A stretch of DNA of 64,000 bases from contig JADJWA010000001.1 of NCBI GenBank assembly GCA_016716605.1, forward strand, positions 1,364,001 to 1,428,000, in the 5' to 3' direction. The notes below the pieces were generated by a model that was given only the letters and a program-made list of their open reading frames with translations, searched no databases and was not told where the DNA came from. Below, one piece after another: positions 35,914 to 43,246 of the stretch. Origin of the DNA: Flavobacteriales bacterium (GTDB lineage Bacteria > Bacteroidota > Bacteroidia > Flavobacteriales_F > PHOS-HE28). A program made the position numbers and the translations under genes. The first letter of the stretch is position 1; the number at the start of each line of letters is the position of its first letter.

Positions 35914-35996
35914 GTTGAGGGTTGGCGGGTGTTCAACCCTCAACCTCCAATCAACCCTCAACCTTTCAACCTCCAACTACTTCTCATCCCCCAACT
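35914..35996. repeat. intergenic hairpin repeat of GTTGAGGGTTG units
   Basis: GTTGAGGGTTG (35914-35924) and CAACCCTCAAC (35934-35944) form an 11-bp stem; CAACCCTCAACC recurs at 35952-35963, followed by looser CAACCT/CAACT units running into the 3' end of the next gene. Related units occur at 39148-39173 and 39815-39871. Confidence 0.75.
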
Positions 35997-37614
35997 TTCC
36001 CAGATCGATCACGGAGAACCGGTACTGCGTGCCACGGTCGTAGCTCTTCACCAGCGCTTTGCGGCCTCCTTGATCGAGCACCGCGTCCATCGGGCAAGGC
36101 ACGAATCCCTCTTCCATCATCAAGGCCGTGCCTTCGCGTTGCACGCTGCCATCATCCGTGCTCACGATCACCGCTTTCAGAACTTGCGGCTCGGCGGGGC
36201 GCTGCTCCTTGGTGCCCGCAGCTTGGCTGCCCGCGCGCAGGATGGCCTCGAAGCCGCGCGGGGTGTGGCCGTGCAGGAGCAGGAGATTGCCTTCCATCGG
36301 AATCGCAACGCTGCCTTCGTAGTAGGGTCCGGCTGTGGTCATCAATGCTCGTTCGATCACGCGCTGCCAACCGATGCTGTCGTTCGCCTGCACATGGCTC
36401 ACGCGCACCGGGCCGCTCAGGTGCCGCATGGCGAGCGCTTCGCCCACGGGGAGCATGAAGTCGTACTGCAGGTAGGTCTCGGTCACCAGCAGGCCTCCGT
36501 CGGGCGCGACCTGGAGGTCCACGATCTCGTCGGGCACTTTCGCGGTGCGCGCTGGGGGCTTGCGTGGATCAGCGGCGGGGTCGCCGAAGGCCAGCAGTTT
36601 CGCCTTGCGGATGCTGGGCAGTCGCTGCGTGGCGATCGGCGCGGGCTTCAGCTTCGGGTCTGCGGGATCGAAGGTGACCACCAAGCCCGGCTGTCCGGTG
36701 AGCGCGCCATAGCGCAACGCGATGCTGATCGCGCCTTGCTCGCGGATCGCCATGCGCGCGCTGCTCACGAAATCCTTCTCGATGGTGAGGTCGCTCACGG
36801 CCTTGCCGCTCTCGGCGATCGTGGTGAGATGCAGCTCGTGGCAGTTCTTGTCGCCCATGCTCTCTTCGCCCTTGCAGTTGAACAGGTAGGTGAGCAGCCG
36901 CACGTTGCCGCTATTGTCCACAATGATCTGGTGGATGCTGCTCTTCGCATCCTCGTAGGGCAGTTCGGCCGTTGCGCTCCAGAGCACGGTGAGATCCTTG
37001 TCGAGCCAGGCGGTCGCTATGCGCTTGTTGCCTTTGCCGTGCTGCGTGTAGTGGTTGAGCAGGTAATGCTGGCCATCGGGCGATGGGATCAGCCGCTCAC
37101 GCTGCGCGAAGGCCAATCCGCGCGTGAAGAGGATCGGGTCGGGCAAGGGGCGCACGGCCATGGTGTTCGCCGGGTCGTTGGCGTATGGGATGTCGAACTC
37201 GGCGATCCTGCGGAATCCCGTCAAGGCCAGCGATCCGGCAGCATCCAATTCGCCGATGCCGAAGGCGCTGCCCTTCTTGGAGCCGCTCACGAGGAGCACA
37301 TGCATGCGCTTGTCGCTCCGCAACGGCGTCACGCCGGTCCATTTCGCGCCATCGAGCAGCAGGTCCATGAGCGCGAGCTCTTCGTTGGGTTGCAGCAGCG
37401 CATCCAAGCGCACGGCTTTCGGCGTGAGCCCTTCTTCCACATAGAGCAGGTGCCTGCCGTCGGCGGCGAACAGGCCATCGACCACGGTGTAGATGTCGCC
37501 GCTGCTGCCCTTCAGGGGCTTGCTGAATGGCTTGCCCTGCTGGTTGAGCGCGGCTTGGGCCGATACATGGAAGGCGGCGAGGAAGAGCAGCGGAGTGAAG
37601 AGGATGCGCGGCAT
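35977..37614 (-). CDS. exported protein of unknown function
   Basis: A 545-residue protein with a clear signal peptide (MPRILFTPLLFLAAFHVSAQ). The mature part alternates short beta-type segments (HLLYVEEGL, RMHVLLVSGS, GNVRLLTYLF, GGLLVTETYL) in a way that suggests a beta-propeller (inference). There is no T9SS sorting domain or catalytic signature visible, and I do not recognise the family. ATG 37614 is chosen over 37656 because it begins the signal peptide; TACATTCA (37634-37641) lies 19 nt upstream. It lies between the ClC channel and nucleoside transporter genes without clear functional linkage. Confidence 0.78.
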   Translation of the reverse strand: MPRILFTPLLFLAAFHVSAQAALNQQGKPFSKPLKGSSGDIYTVVDGLFAADGRHLLYVEEGLTPKAVRLDALLQPNEELALMDLLLDGAKWTGVTPLRSDKRMHVLLVSGSKKGSAFGIGELDAAGSLALTGFRRIAEFDIPYANDPANTMAVRPLPDPILFTRGLAFAQRERLIPSPDGQHYLLNHYTQHGKGNKRIATAWLDKDLTVLWSATAELPYEDAKSSIHQIIVDNSGNVRLLTYLFNCKGEESMGDKNCHELHLTTIAESGKAVSDLTIEKDFVSSARMAIREQGAISIALRYGALTGQPGLVVTFDPADPKLKPAPIATQRLPSIRKAKLLAFGDPAADPRKPPARTAKVPDEIVDLQVAPDGGLLVTETYLQYDFMLPVGEALAMRHLSGPVRVSHVQANDSIGWQRVIERALMTTAGPYYEGSVAIPMEGNLLLLHGHTPRGFEAILRAGSQAAGTKEQRPAEPQVLKAVIVSTDDGSVQREGTALMMEEGFVPCPMDAVLDQGGRKALVKSYDRGTQYRFSVIDLGKLGDEK

Positions 37615-37633
37615 GCGGGATCGGTTGTGGCGA

Positions 37634-37641
37634 TGAATGTA
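37634..37641 (-). promoter_or_regulatory. -7-like box of the unknown exported protein gene
   Basis: TACATTCA on the minus strand, 19 nt before ATG 37614. Confidence 0.35.
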
Positions 37642-37719
37642 ACAGCGCGGCCGCACGGAGCCATGAGCACGCGGAGCGCTTGGATCATCATCGAGCGGCG
37701 GGCGATGCGCGATCCGGCT

Positions 37720-39102
37720 TCACACCAGCATCCCCACGATCGTGGCGCTGAGCAGCGAGGCAAGGGTTCCGCCCAGCAGCGCGCGCATCCCGAATTCGCT
37801 CAGCCATGCGCGCTTCGAGGGCGCCAGCGACCCGATGCCGCCGATCTGGATGCCGATGCTGGCGAAGTTGGCGAAGCCGCAGAGCATGTAGGTGCTCATG
37901 ACGATGCTGCGCTGGTAAGCGAACGCGCCGTTGGCCTTCAAGGTGGCGAGGCTCTCATAGCCCACGAATTCGCTGGCGATGATCTTCTCGCCCACGAGTC
38001 GTCCGGTGAGCGTGATGTCCTCGCTGGCCACGCCGATGAGCCACATGAGCGGTGCGAAGAGGTAACCGAGCAGGAATTCCAGGGAGAACTGCTTGAAGTT
38101 GCCATTGCTCACCTCGGCCACCCAGCCATTGAGGCCCGTGACCGCGCCGAGCTTGAAGAAGCCGTAGTTGGCCATGGCGATGAAGCCGAAGAAGACGAGC
38201 AGCATGGCGCCCACGTTGGCGGCGAGCTTCAAGCCCTCGGTGGTGCCGTTGCTCATGGCATCGAGCAGGTTGCTGCCCACACGGTCCATGCCCACTTCGA
38301 TCCTGGCGTCGATGGCCTCGGTCTGCGGGAAGAGGACCTTGGCCACCACCACGGCGCCGGGCGCGGCCATCACGCTGGCCGTGAGCAGGTGCTTGGCGAA
38401 GAAGAGGCGCAGCTCGGGATCGTCGCCGCCGAGGAAACCGACGTAGGCTGCGAGCACGCCGCCCGCCACGGTGGCCATGCCGGCGGTCATCACCAGGAAG
38501 ATCTCCGAGCGGTTCATCTTGTCCAGGTAGGCCTTCACCATCAGCGGCGCTTCGGTCTGCCCAAGGAAGATGTTGCCCGCCGTGCTCAGGCTCTCGGCGC
38601 CGCTCAGGCGCATGGTCCTGTTCAGCGCCCAGGCCAGCGCGTACACCACTTTCTGGATCACGCCCAGATAGAAGAGCACGCTGGTGAGCGCGCTGAAGAA
38701 GATGATGGTGGGGAGGATCTGCAGGGCGAAGATGAAGCCCATGCTCTTCACGTTGAGCAGGTCGCGGAACAGGAATTCGCTGCCGGCTTTGGTGAAATCG
38801 AGCACCTTCACGAAGCCTTTGCCCACCACCTCGAAGAGCCATTGCGCGGGCGGCACGTACAGGATCAGCAGGGCCATGGCCAATTGGAAGCCGAGGCCGA
38901 TGCCCACCACTTTCCAATCGACCTGCTTGCGCTTGGCGCTGAAGGCCCATGCGATGGCGATGATCGCGAGCATGCCTATGAGCCCGCGAACGACGCCAAT
39001 GGCGCTCACGCCGGTGAGCGGTGCCGGTGATCCTTGAGCGAATGCAGGCACGGCCAGCATGGCGAAGGCGAGGAGCGCAAGCGAGCGAAGCGGTTTCAGC
39101 AT
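37720..39102 (-). CDS. concentrative nucleoside transporter (CNT/NupC family)
   Basis: A 460-residue inner-membrane transporter that couples nucleoside uptake to H+ or Na+. Family landmarks: FALQILPTIIFFSALTSVLF, GQTEAPLMVKAYLD, MTAGMATVAGGVLAAYV, and the C-terminal YMLCGFANFASIGIQIGGIG. Unlike E. coli NupC it starts with a signal-like hydrophobic segment (MLKPLRSLALLAFAMLAVPAFAQ), as is common in Bacteroidota members. ATG 39102 is used; the 39162 start adds residues with no signal character. A partial copy of the CAACCCTCAACC-type repeat lies upstream. Confidence 0.93.
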   Translation of the reverse strand: MLKPLRSLALLAFAMLAVPAFAQGSPAPLTGVSAIGVVRGLIGMLAIIAIAWAFSAKRKQVDWKVVGIGLGFQLAMALLILYVPPAQWLFEVVGKGFVKVLDFTKAGSEFLFRDLLNVKSMGFIFALQILPTIIFFSALTSVLFYLGVIQKVVYALAWALNRTMRLSGAESLSTAGNIFLGQTEAPLMVKAYLDKMNRSEIFLVMTAGMATVAGGVLAAYVGFLGGDDPELRLFFAKHLLTASVMAAPGAVVVAKVLFPQTEAIDARIEVGMDRVGSNLLDAMSNGTTEGLKLAANVGAMLLVFFGFIAMANYGFFKLGAVTGLNGWVAEVSNGNFKQFSLEFLLGYLFAPLMWLIGVASEDITLTGRLVGEKIIASEFVGYESLATLKANGAFAYQRSIVMSTYMLCGFANFASIGIQIGGIGSLAPSKRAWLSEFGMRALLGGTLASLLSATIVGMLV

Positions 39103-39147
39103 GGCGTTCAGGGTGGGAGCGAAGATGGGTTTTCCTTCGGCTATGCC

Positions 39148-39173
39148 ACCCGGAACCCCCAACCCCTCAACCT
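39148..39173. repeat. short CAACCCCTCAACCT-type intergenic repeat
   Basis: CCCCCAACCCCTCAACCTCC, a partial unit of the family seen at 35914 and 39815, just downstream of the BFN-UVR gene stop. Confidence 0.55.
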
Positions 39174-39183
39174 CCGATCAGGA

Positions 39184-39777
39184 CTAATTCCCCTGCTGCT
39201 CCCGCTTCTTGATCTCGTCGCGAAGTTTGCTGGCACGCTCGTAATCCTCGCTCTCCAACGCCTCATCCAGCAAGCCGCGCAGCTCTTCGATCGGGGTGGA
39301 GGCCAGCGATTTCTTCTCGCGGCCCTTGCGCTCCTTCTTCTCGCCCTCGGCCTGCTCCTCCTCGCCCTCTTCCACCTTGAGCCCGGCGGCGCTGAGGATG
39401 GGCTCGTAGGTGAAGATGGGGCAGTCGAAGCGCAGGGCGAGCGCGATCGCATCGCTGCTGCGGGCATCAATGGTGACCTCGCGCGCATCCTGCTCGATCA
39501 CCAGTTGGGCGTGGAAGATGCCCTCGACCAGGTCGCTGATGATCACTTCCTTCAGGTTGAAGCCAAGGCTGTCGGAGACATTCTTGAAGAGGTCGTGCGT
39601 GAGCGGACGTGCGGGCTTGATGTTCTCCACCTGGATGGCGATGGCCTGGGCTTCCACGCCTCCGATGATGATCGGCAGGCGGCGATCGCCGAAGGTCTCG
39701 GCGAGGATCAAGGCGTAAGCCCCCGCGTGCGTGTGGCTGTACGTGATGCGGAGGAACTTCAGCTCGACCTTCTCCAT
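39184..39777 (-). CDS. bifunctional nuclease (BFN/DUF151) domain protein with UVR motif
   Basis: A 197-residue protein. The BFN domain (about 1-130) is marked by ETFGDRRLPIIIGGVEAQAI and VTIDARSSDAIALALRFDCP; members in plants and Thermotoga have been linked to DNase/RNase activity or structural roles. A highly charged linker rich in Glu and Lys (about 137-160) joins it to a C-terminal UvrB/UvrC motif (LLDEALESEDYERASKLRDE). This BFN-UVR fusion is common in Bacteroidota; its role is not established. TACCTTCA (39796-39803) is 18 nt upstream of the ATG. Confidence 0.9.
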   Translation of the reverse strand: MEKVELKFLRITYSHTHAGAYALILAETFGDRRLPIIIGGVEAQAIAIQVENIKPARPLTHDLFKNVSDSLGFNLKEVIISDLVEGIFHAQLVIEQDAREVTIDARSSDAIALALRFDCPIFTYEPILSAAGLKVEEGEEEQAEGEKKERKGREKKSLASTPIEELRGLLDEALESEDYERASKLRDEIKKREQQGN

Positions 39778-39795
39778 GCTGTGATCAGCGGGCCG

Positions 39796-39803
39796 TGAAG
39801 GTA
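39796..39803 (-). promoter_or_regulatory. -7-like box of the BFN-UVR gene
   Basis: TACCTTCA on the minus strand, 18 nt before the ATG at 39777. Confidence 0.35.
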
Positions 39804-39814
39804 GTGGTTGCTTC

Positions 39815-39871
39815 GGTTGAGGGTTGAAGGTCGGTAGAGGTTGCGGGGTGGGTGGCCTTCAACCCCCAACC
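39815..39871. repeat. intergenic hairpin repeat of GGTTGAGGGTTGAAGG units
   Basis: GGTTGAGGGTTGAAGG (39815-39830) pairs with CCTTCAACCCCCAACC (39856-39871) with one mismatch over 16 bp and a 25-nt loop. A further CAATCCTCAACCGG follows before the etfA stop. Same family as 35914-35996. Confidence 0.75.
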
Positions 39872-39897
39872 TGCATTTCGATCAATCCTCAACCGGC

Positions 39898-40836
39898 CTA
39901 GCGCTCAGCATTCAGCTTCTTCGCGGCTTCAATGAGCTTGGGCAGCACCTCGAAGGCGTCGCCCACGATGCCGTAATCAGCGGCCTTGAAGAAGGGTGCT
40001 TCGGGGTCCTTGTTGATCACCGCGATCACTTTGCTCTGGTTCACGCCGGCCAGGTGCTGGATGGCGCCGCTGATTCCGATGGCGATGTAGCAATTGGGGC
40101 GGATGGCCACGCCGGTCTGGCCCACATGCTCGTGGTGGGGCCGCCAGTGCATATCGGCCACCGGACGGCTGCATGCCGTGGCGCCGCCGAGCAGTTGCGC
40201 GAGCTCCTCCACCGGCGCCCAGTGCTCCGGTCCTTTCATTCCGCGACCTGCGCTCACCACGATCTCCGCCTCGGGCAAGGGGATGCCCGTGCCGGCCTTG
40301 CGCAGCTCCTTCACCGTGATGCGCGCCGCGCCGAGGTCGCCATTGAATTCCTCAATGCTCGCGCTGCTGCCGGAAGTGGCGATCGCGATGCTGTTGGGCG
40401 AAAGGCTGATCACCTTCACCGGGCTGGTCACCTCCACCTGCGCGCGCGCCTTGCCGCTGAACACGTTTCGCTTGAAGCGATCGCCTTCGGGCATGCCCGT
40501 GGCACCTGCGACCAAGCCGGCTTTCAAGCGCGCTGCCACGCGTGGCGCAACGGCTTTCCCGGTGGCATCGTGCACGCACACGATGGTGGTGGCGCCTTCG
40601 GCGGCGGCTACTTCGCATACGAGCCGCGTGAGCTGCTGGCCGTCCACGGCCCTCACGCCGCGCGCCGCGATCACCTTCTTCGCGCCGCACGCGCCTAGCG
40701 CTTCAAGCCCTTGCGCATCGCCGAAGGTCACGGCGGTCACGGGTCCGCCGGCGAGCTGGCTGGCGTAGGTCACAGCTTCCTGCGCGGCTTTCGGGAGCTT
40801 GTCGCCCCGGGTGTCGATGAATACGATGGTGCTCAT
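39898..40836 (-). CDS. etfA: electron transfer flavoprotein alpha subunit
   Basis: A 312-residue ETF alpha. Together with EtfB it accepts electrons from acyl-CoA and other dehydrogenases and passes them to ETF:quinone oxidoreductase. The C-terminal FAD-binding region is intact (EIVVSAGRGMKGPEHW, then VGQTGVAIRPNCYIAIGISGAIQHLAG and VINKDPEAPFFKAADYGIVGD). It lies 51 nt after etfB on the same strand and is presumably co-transcribed. Confidence 0.96.
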   Translation of the reverse strand: MSTIVFIDTRGDKLPKAAQEAVTYASQLAGGPVTAVTFGDAQGLEALGACGAKKVIAARGVRAVDGQQLTRLVCEVAAAEGATTIVCVHDATGKAVAPRVAARLKAGLVAGATGMPEGDRFKRNVFSGKARAQVEVTSPVKVISLSPNSIAIATSGSSASIEEFNGDLGAARITVKELRKAGTGIPLPEAEIVVSAGRGMKGPEHWAPVEELAQLLGGATACSRPVADMHWRPHHEHVGQTGVAIRPNCYIAIGISGAIQHLAGVNQSKVIAVINKDPEAPFFKAADYGIVGDAFEVLPKLIEAAKKLNAER

Positions 40837-40887
40837 GGAGTAGGGCGGTTGGGGCGGGGAATGCCCCGCTCGTACGATGGATTTCGA

Positions 40888-41631
40888 TCAGATCACTTTG
40901 GCTTCGGCGTGCAGCAGCTCAATGAGCCTCCCGGCTTCTTCCGCGGGAATCATCTTCACGGCTCCCTTGGCGGGCGGCAGCTCGAATCTCACGGTGGCGG
41001 CCGCATTGGAGGTGGGGGTGGCAGCCACTACGTTCAGCGGCTTGGTGCGCGCCGCCATGATCCCGCGCATGTTGGGGATGCGTTGCTCGGCCATGCCCTT
41101 TGCGGCACTGAGCGCGAAGGGCAGCTTCACCTCCAGCACCTCCACCCCGCCGGGCACGTCGCGCTCCACCGTGGCCGCGTCGCCGTTGACATCGAGCTTG
41201 CTGGCCAGCGCCACGTACGGCAATTCGAGCAGCTCGGCCACCATGGCGCCTACCGCGCCACCGTTGTGGTCGATGGTCTCCTTGCCGGTGAGCACCAGGT
41301 CAAAGCCCTTGTCCTTGGCGTAGGCCGCGATGAGCTCGGCCACCTGCAGCGCGTCAGCGGGCTGGGCATCGATGCGCACCGCCTCATCCGCGCCGATCGC
41401 CAATCCCTTGCGGATGGTGGCCTCGGTATCGGCACCGCCCACGGTCACCGTGGTGACGCTGCCGCTGCCCTTGGCCTCCTTCAGCTCCAATGCGCGCACC
41501 AGGGCGTACCATTCGTCGTACGGGTTCATGATGAAGGTGACGCCATTGCCATCGTACTGGGTATCGCCGTTGGTGAAGGCGATGCGGGCAGTGGTGTCGG
41601 GCACTTGGCTGAGAAGGACGAGGATCTTCAT
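40888..41631 (-). CDS. etfB: electron transfer flavoprotein beta subunit
   Basis: A 247-residue ETF beta, the usual length. Landmarks: MKILVLLSQVPDTTARIAF at the N-terminus, NPYDEWYALVRALELKE, and the nucleotide-binding LVLTGKETIDHNGGAVGAMVAELL. ATG 41631 is the start; a longer frame from 41730 would run across the promoter. The -7 box TACATTCG is at 41676-41683, 44 nt upstream. Divergent from the LamG protein gene. Confidence 0.96.
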   Translation of the reverse strand: MKILVLLSQVPDTTARIAFTNGDTQYDGNGVTFIMNPYDEWYALVRALELKEAKGSGSVTTVTVGGADTEATIRKGLAIGADEAVRIDAQPADALQVAELIAAYAKDKGFDLVLTGKETIDHNGGAVGAMVAELLELPYVALASKLDVNGDAATVERDVPGGVEVLEVKLPFALSAAKGMAEQRIPNMRGIMAARTKPLNVVAATPTSNAAATVRFELPPAKGAVKMIPAEEAGRLIELLHAEAKVI

Positions 41632-41675
41632 GGCTGCTGATGAACGCCGGGCGTGAAAGCCGGTTCGGCGGGCCG

Positions 41676-41683
41676 CGAATGTA
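41676..41683 (-). promoter_or_regulatory. -7 promoter box of etfB-etfA
   Basis: TACATTCG on the minus strand, 44 nt before the etfB ATG. Confidence 0.45.
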
Positions 41684-41776
41684 ATCCCGGGCTCCCACGC
41701 GCGAACCTGTGCATTGGTGGCCTTTCGCACCGGAATGGCTTCCTTAGCGCAACAATCCGATCAGATGGGGAATGCT

Positions 41777-43141
41777 ATGCTGAACCGGCTCAAGCTGGCC
41801 GCTGCGCTCCTGGCTCCGATGGCCTCTTTCGCCCAAGCCCAGAACGCGCTCGACTTCGACGGTGTGAACGATGAGGTATTGGTGAACAACGCCTCCGCGC
41901 AGATTGCCAACGCCACGGGATTCAGCCTCACGTGCTGGGTATATCCCGCCCAGAATGCGAATTGGCCCAACATGGAGGCCTTCGCCGGCTTCCGGGACAA
42001 CCTGCTATTCGACTTCTACCTGCTGCAGACCTATGGCACCACCATGGAAGGCCGTTTCCGCAACAGCGCCAACCAGATCGTCACGCTCGACAGCACCGCT
42101 GCGCTCACCTTGAACGCGTGGCAATTCGTGGCGCTCACCTTCGACGGGAGCATGCTGCGCATGTACCGTGACGCGCAGCTGCTCGGCGAGGCTCCTGCCT
42201 CGGGCACGGTGACCACCACCACGGGCACTTTCCGCATCGGCAACATGCCCATCCCGGGCTCCACGCAGATCTACCTCGACGGCCAGGTGGAAGAGGTGGG
42301 CCTCTGGGGTCGAGGGCTGACCCCGGCAGAGCTCGAATGCATCCGGCAATACGGCGCCGATACCGGCGATGATGACCTCCGGCTCTACTACAGGATGAAC
42401 CAAGGCACGGCCGGCGGGAGCAATGCGGGCATCACCACGCTCACCGATGCGGCCGGCAACCTCAACGGCACGCTCTCGGGATTCGCGCTCAACGGTGCCA
42501 GCAGCAACTTCGTGCAAGGCTTGGTCCTCAGCGGAAACGTGAGCGCGCAGATCTGCCCGAATGAGACCTACGGCTTCAATGGGCAGCTGATCACCTCACC
42601 CGGCACTTACACGGCGCTGATTCCCACGCCCAACGGTTGCGACAGCACGGTGACGCTCACCCTCGCCCAGGCCACGGTGAACGTAGGCGTTACGCAGACC
42701 GGCCATGTGCTGCTGGCGCAAGCAACGGGCGCCACCTTCCAATGGATGAACTGCCTCACCGGCGCCATCATCCCCAATGCGATCAGCCCCTTGTACACGG
42801 CCACCGCCAACGGGCAGTACGCAGTGATCGTCACGCAGAACGGCTGCGTGGACACCAGCGCTTGCGTGAACGTGGTCACCGCCGGCATCGATGACCTGCG
42901 CTTGCCGATGGCGCGGGTGTGGCCGCAGCCAGCAAGCGATCAGCTGAATGTTGAATTGTCCTCGGCCGCGGTGCATGCGACTGTGCGCGTATCCGACATC
43001 CTGGGCCGCACTGTGCTCGCGCGCAGCTATGCGCAGGTGCAGCGCACAACGCTCGACGTGGCCAAGCTGCCCACTGGCGCATACCTGATGGTGCTGGAGG
43101 CGGGTGGCGAGCGCCGCATGGTGCGCTTCGCGAAGGAGTGA
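41777..43141 (+). CDS. exported LamG-domain protein with T9SS type A sorting domain
   Basis: A 454-residue cell-surface protein. After the signal peptide (about 1-20, ending FAQAQ) comes a laminin G/concanavalin-like domain (about 22-225): NALDFDGVNDEVLVNN, FSLTCWVYPAQN, YLDGQVEEVGLWGRGLTPAE. A middle region with Cys pairs (about 240-370, CPNETYGFNGQ and GCVDTSACVNVV) leads to the C-terminal sorting domain (about 380-454: VWPQPASDQLNVEL, VSDILGRTVL, LPTGAYLMVLEAGGER). It is probably exported by T9SS and anchored or released at the surface; the ligand is unknown. An ATG at 41765 is an equally possible start. Confidence 0.87.
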   Translation: MLNRLKLAAALLAPMASFAQAQNALDFDGVNDEVLVNNASAQIANATGFSLTCWVYPAQNANWPNMEAFAGFRDNLLFDFYLLQTYGTTMEGRFRNSANQIVTLDSTAALTLNAWQFVALTFDGSMLRMYRDAQLLGEAPASGTVTTTTGTFRIGNMPIPGSTQIYLDGQVEEVGLWGRGLTPAELECIRQYGADTGDDDLRLYYRMNQGTAGGSNAGITTLTDAAGNLNGTLSGFALNGASSNFVQGLVLSGNVSAQICPNETYGFNGQLITSPGTYTALIPTPNGCDSTVTLTLAQATVNVGVTQTGHVLLAQATGATFQWMNCLTGAIIPNAISPLYTATANGQYAVIVTQNGCVDTSACVNVVTAGIDDLRLPMARVWPQPASDQLNVELSSAAVHATVRVSDILGRTVLARSYAQVQRTTLDVAKLPTGAYLMVLEAGGERRMVRFAKE

Positions 43142-43219
43142 GCGATTCGTTCACCGTGCGGACATGATCCGCTAGATCAATGCTAATGGTGCCGGAACAT
43201 GGGCAGCGGAGTGCCCCGG

Positions 43220-43227
43220 CACCTTCG
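43220..43227 (+). promoter_or_regulatory. -7-like box of the TonB receptor gene
   Basis: CACCTTCG, one base off the local consensus, 19 nt before ATG 43247. It favours that start over the upstream ATG at 43199. Confidence 0.3.
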
Positions 43228-43246
43228 CGGCCCGGCCTGCACCAGC

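Noticed and set aside
35725..39030. A plus-strand open frame of about 1100 codons
   Set aside because: It runs antisense through three well-supported minus-strand genes (ClC end, unknown exported protein, CNT transporter). Composition is dominated by His/Ala/Glu/Gly as expected from the complement of G+C-rich codons, and no domain is visible.
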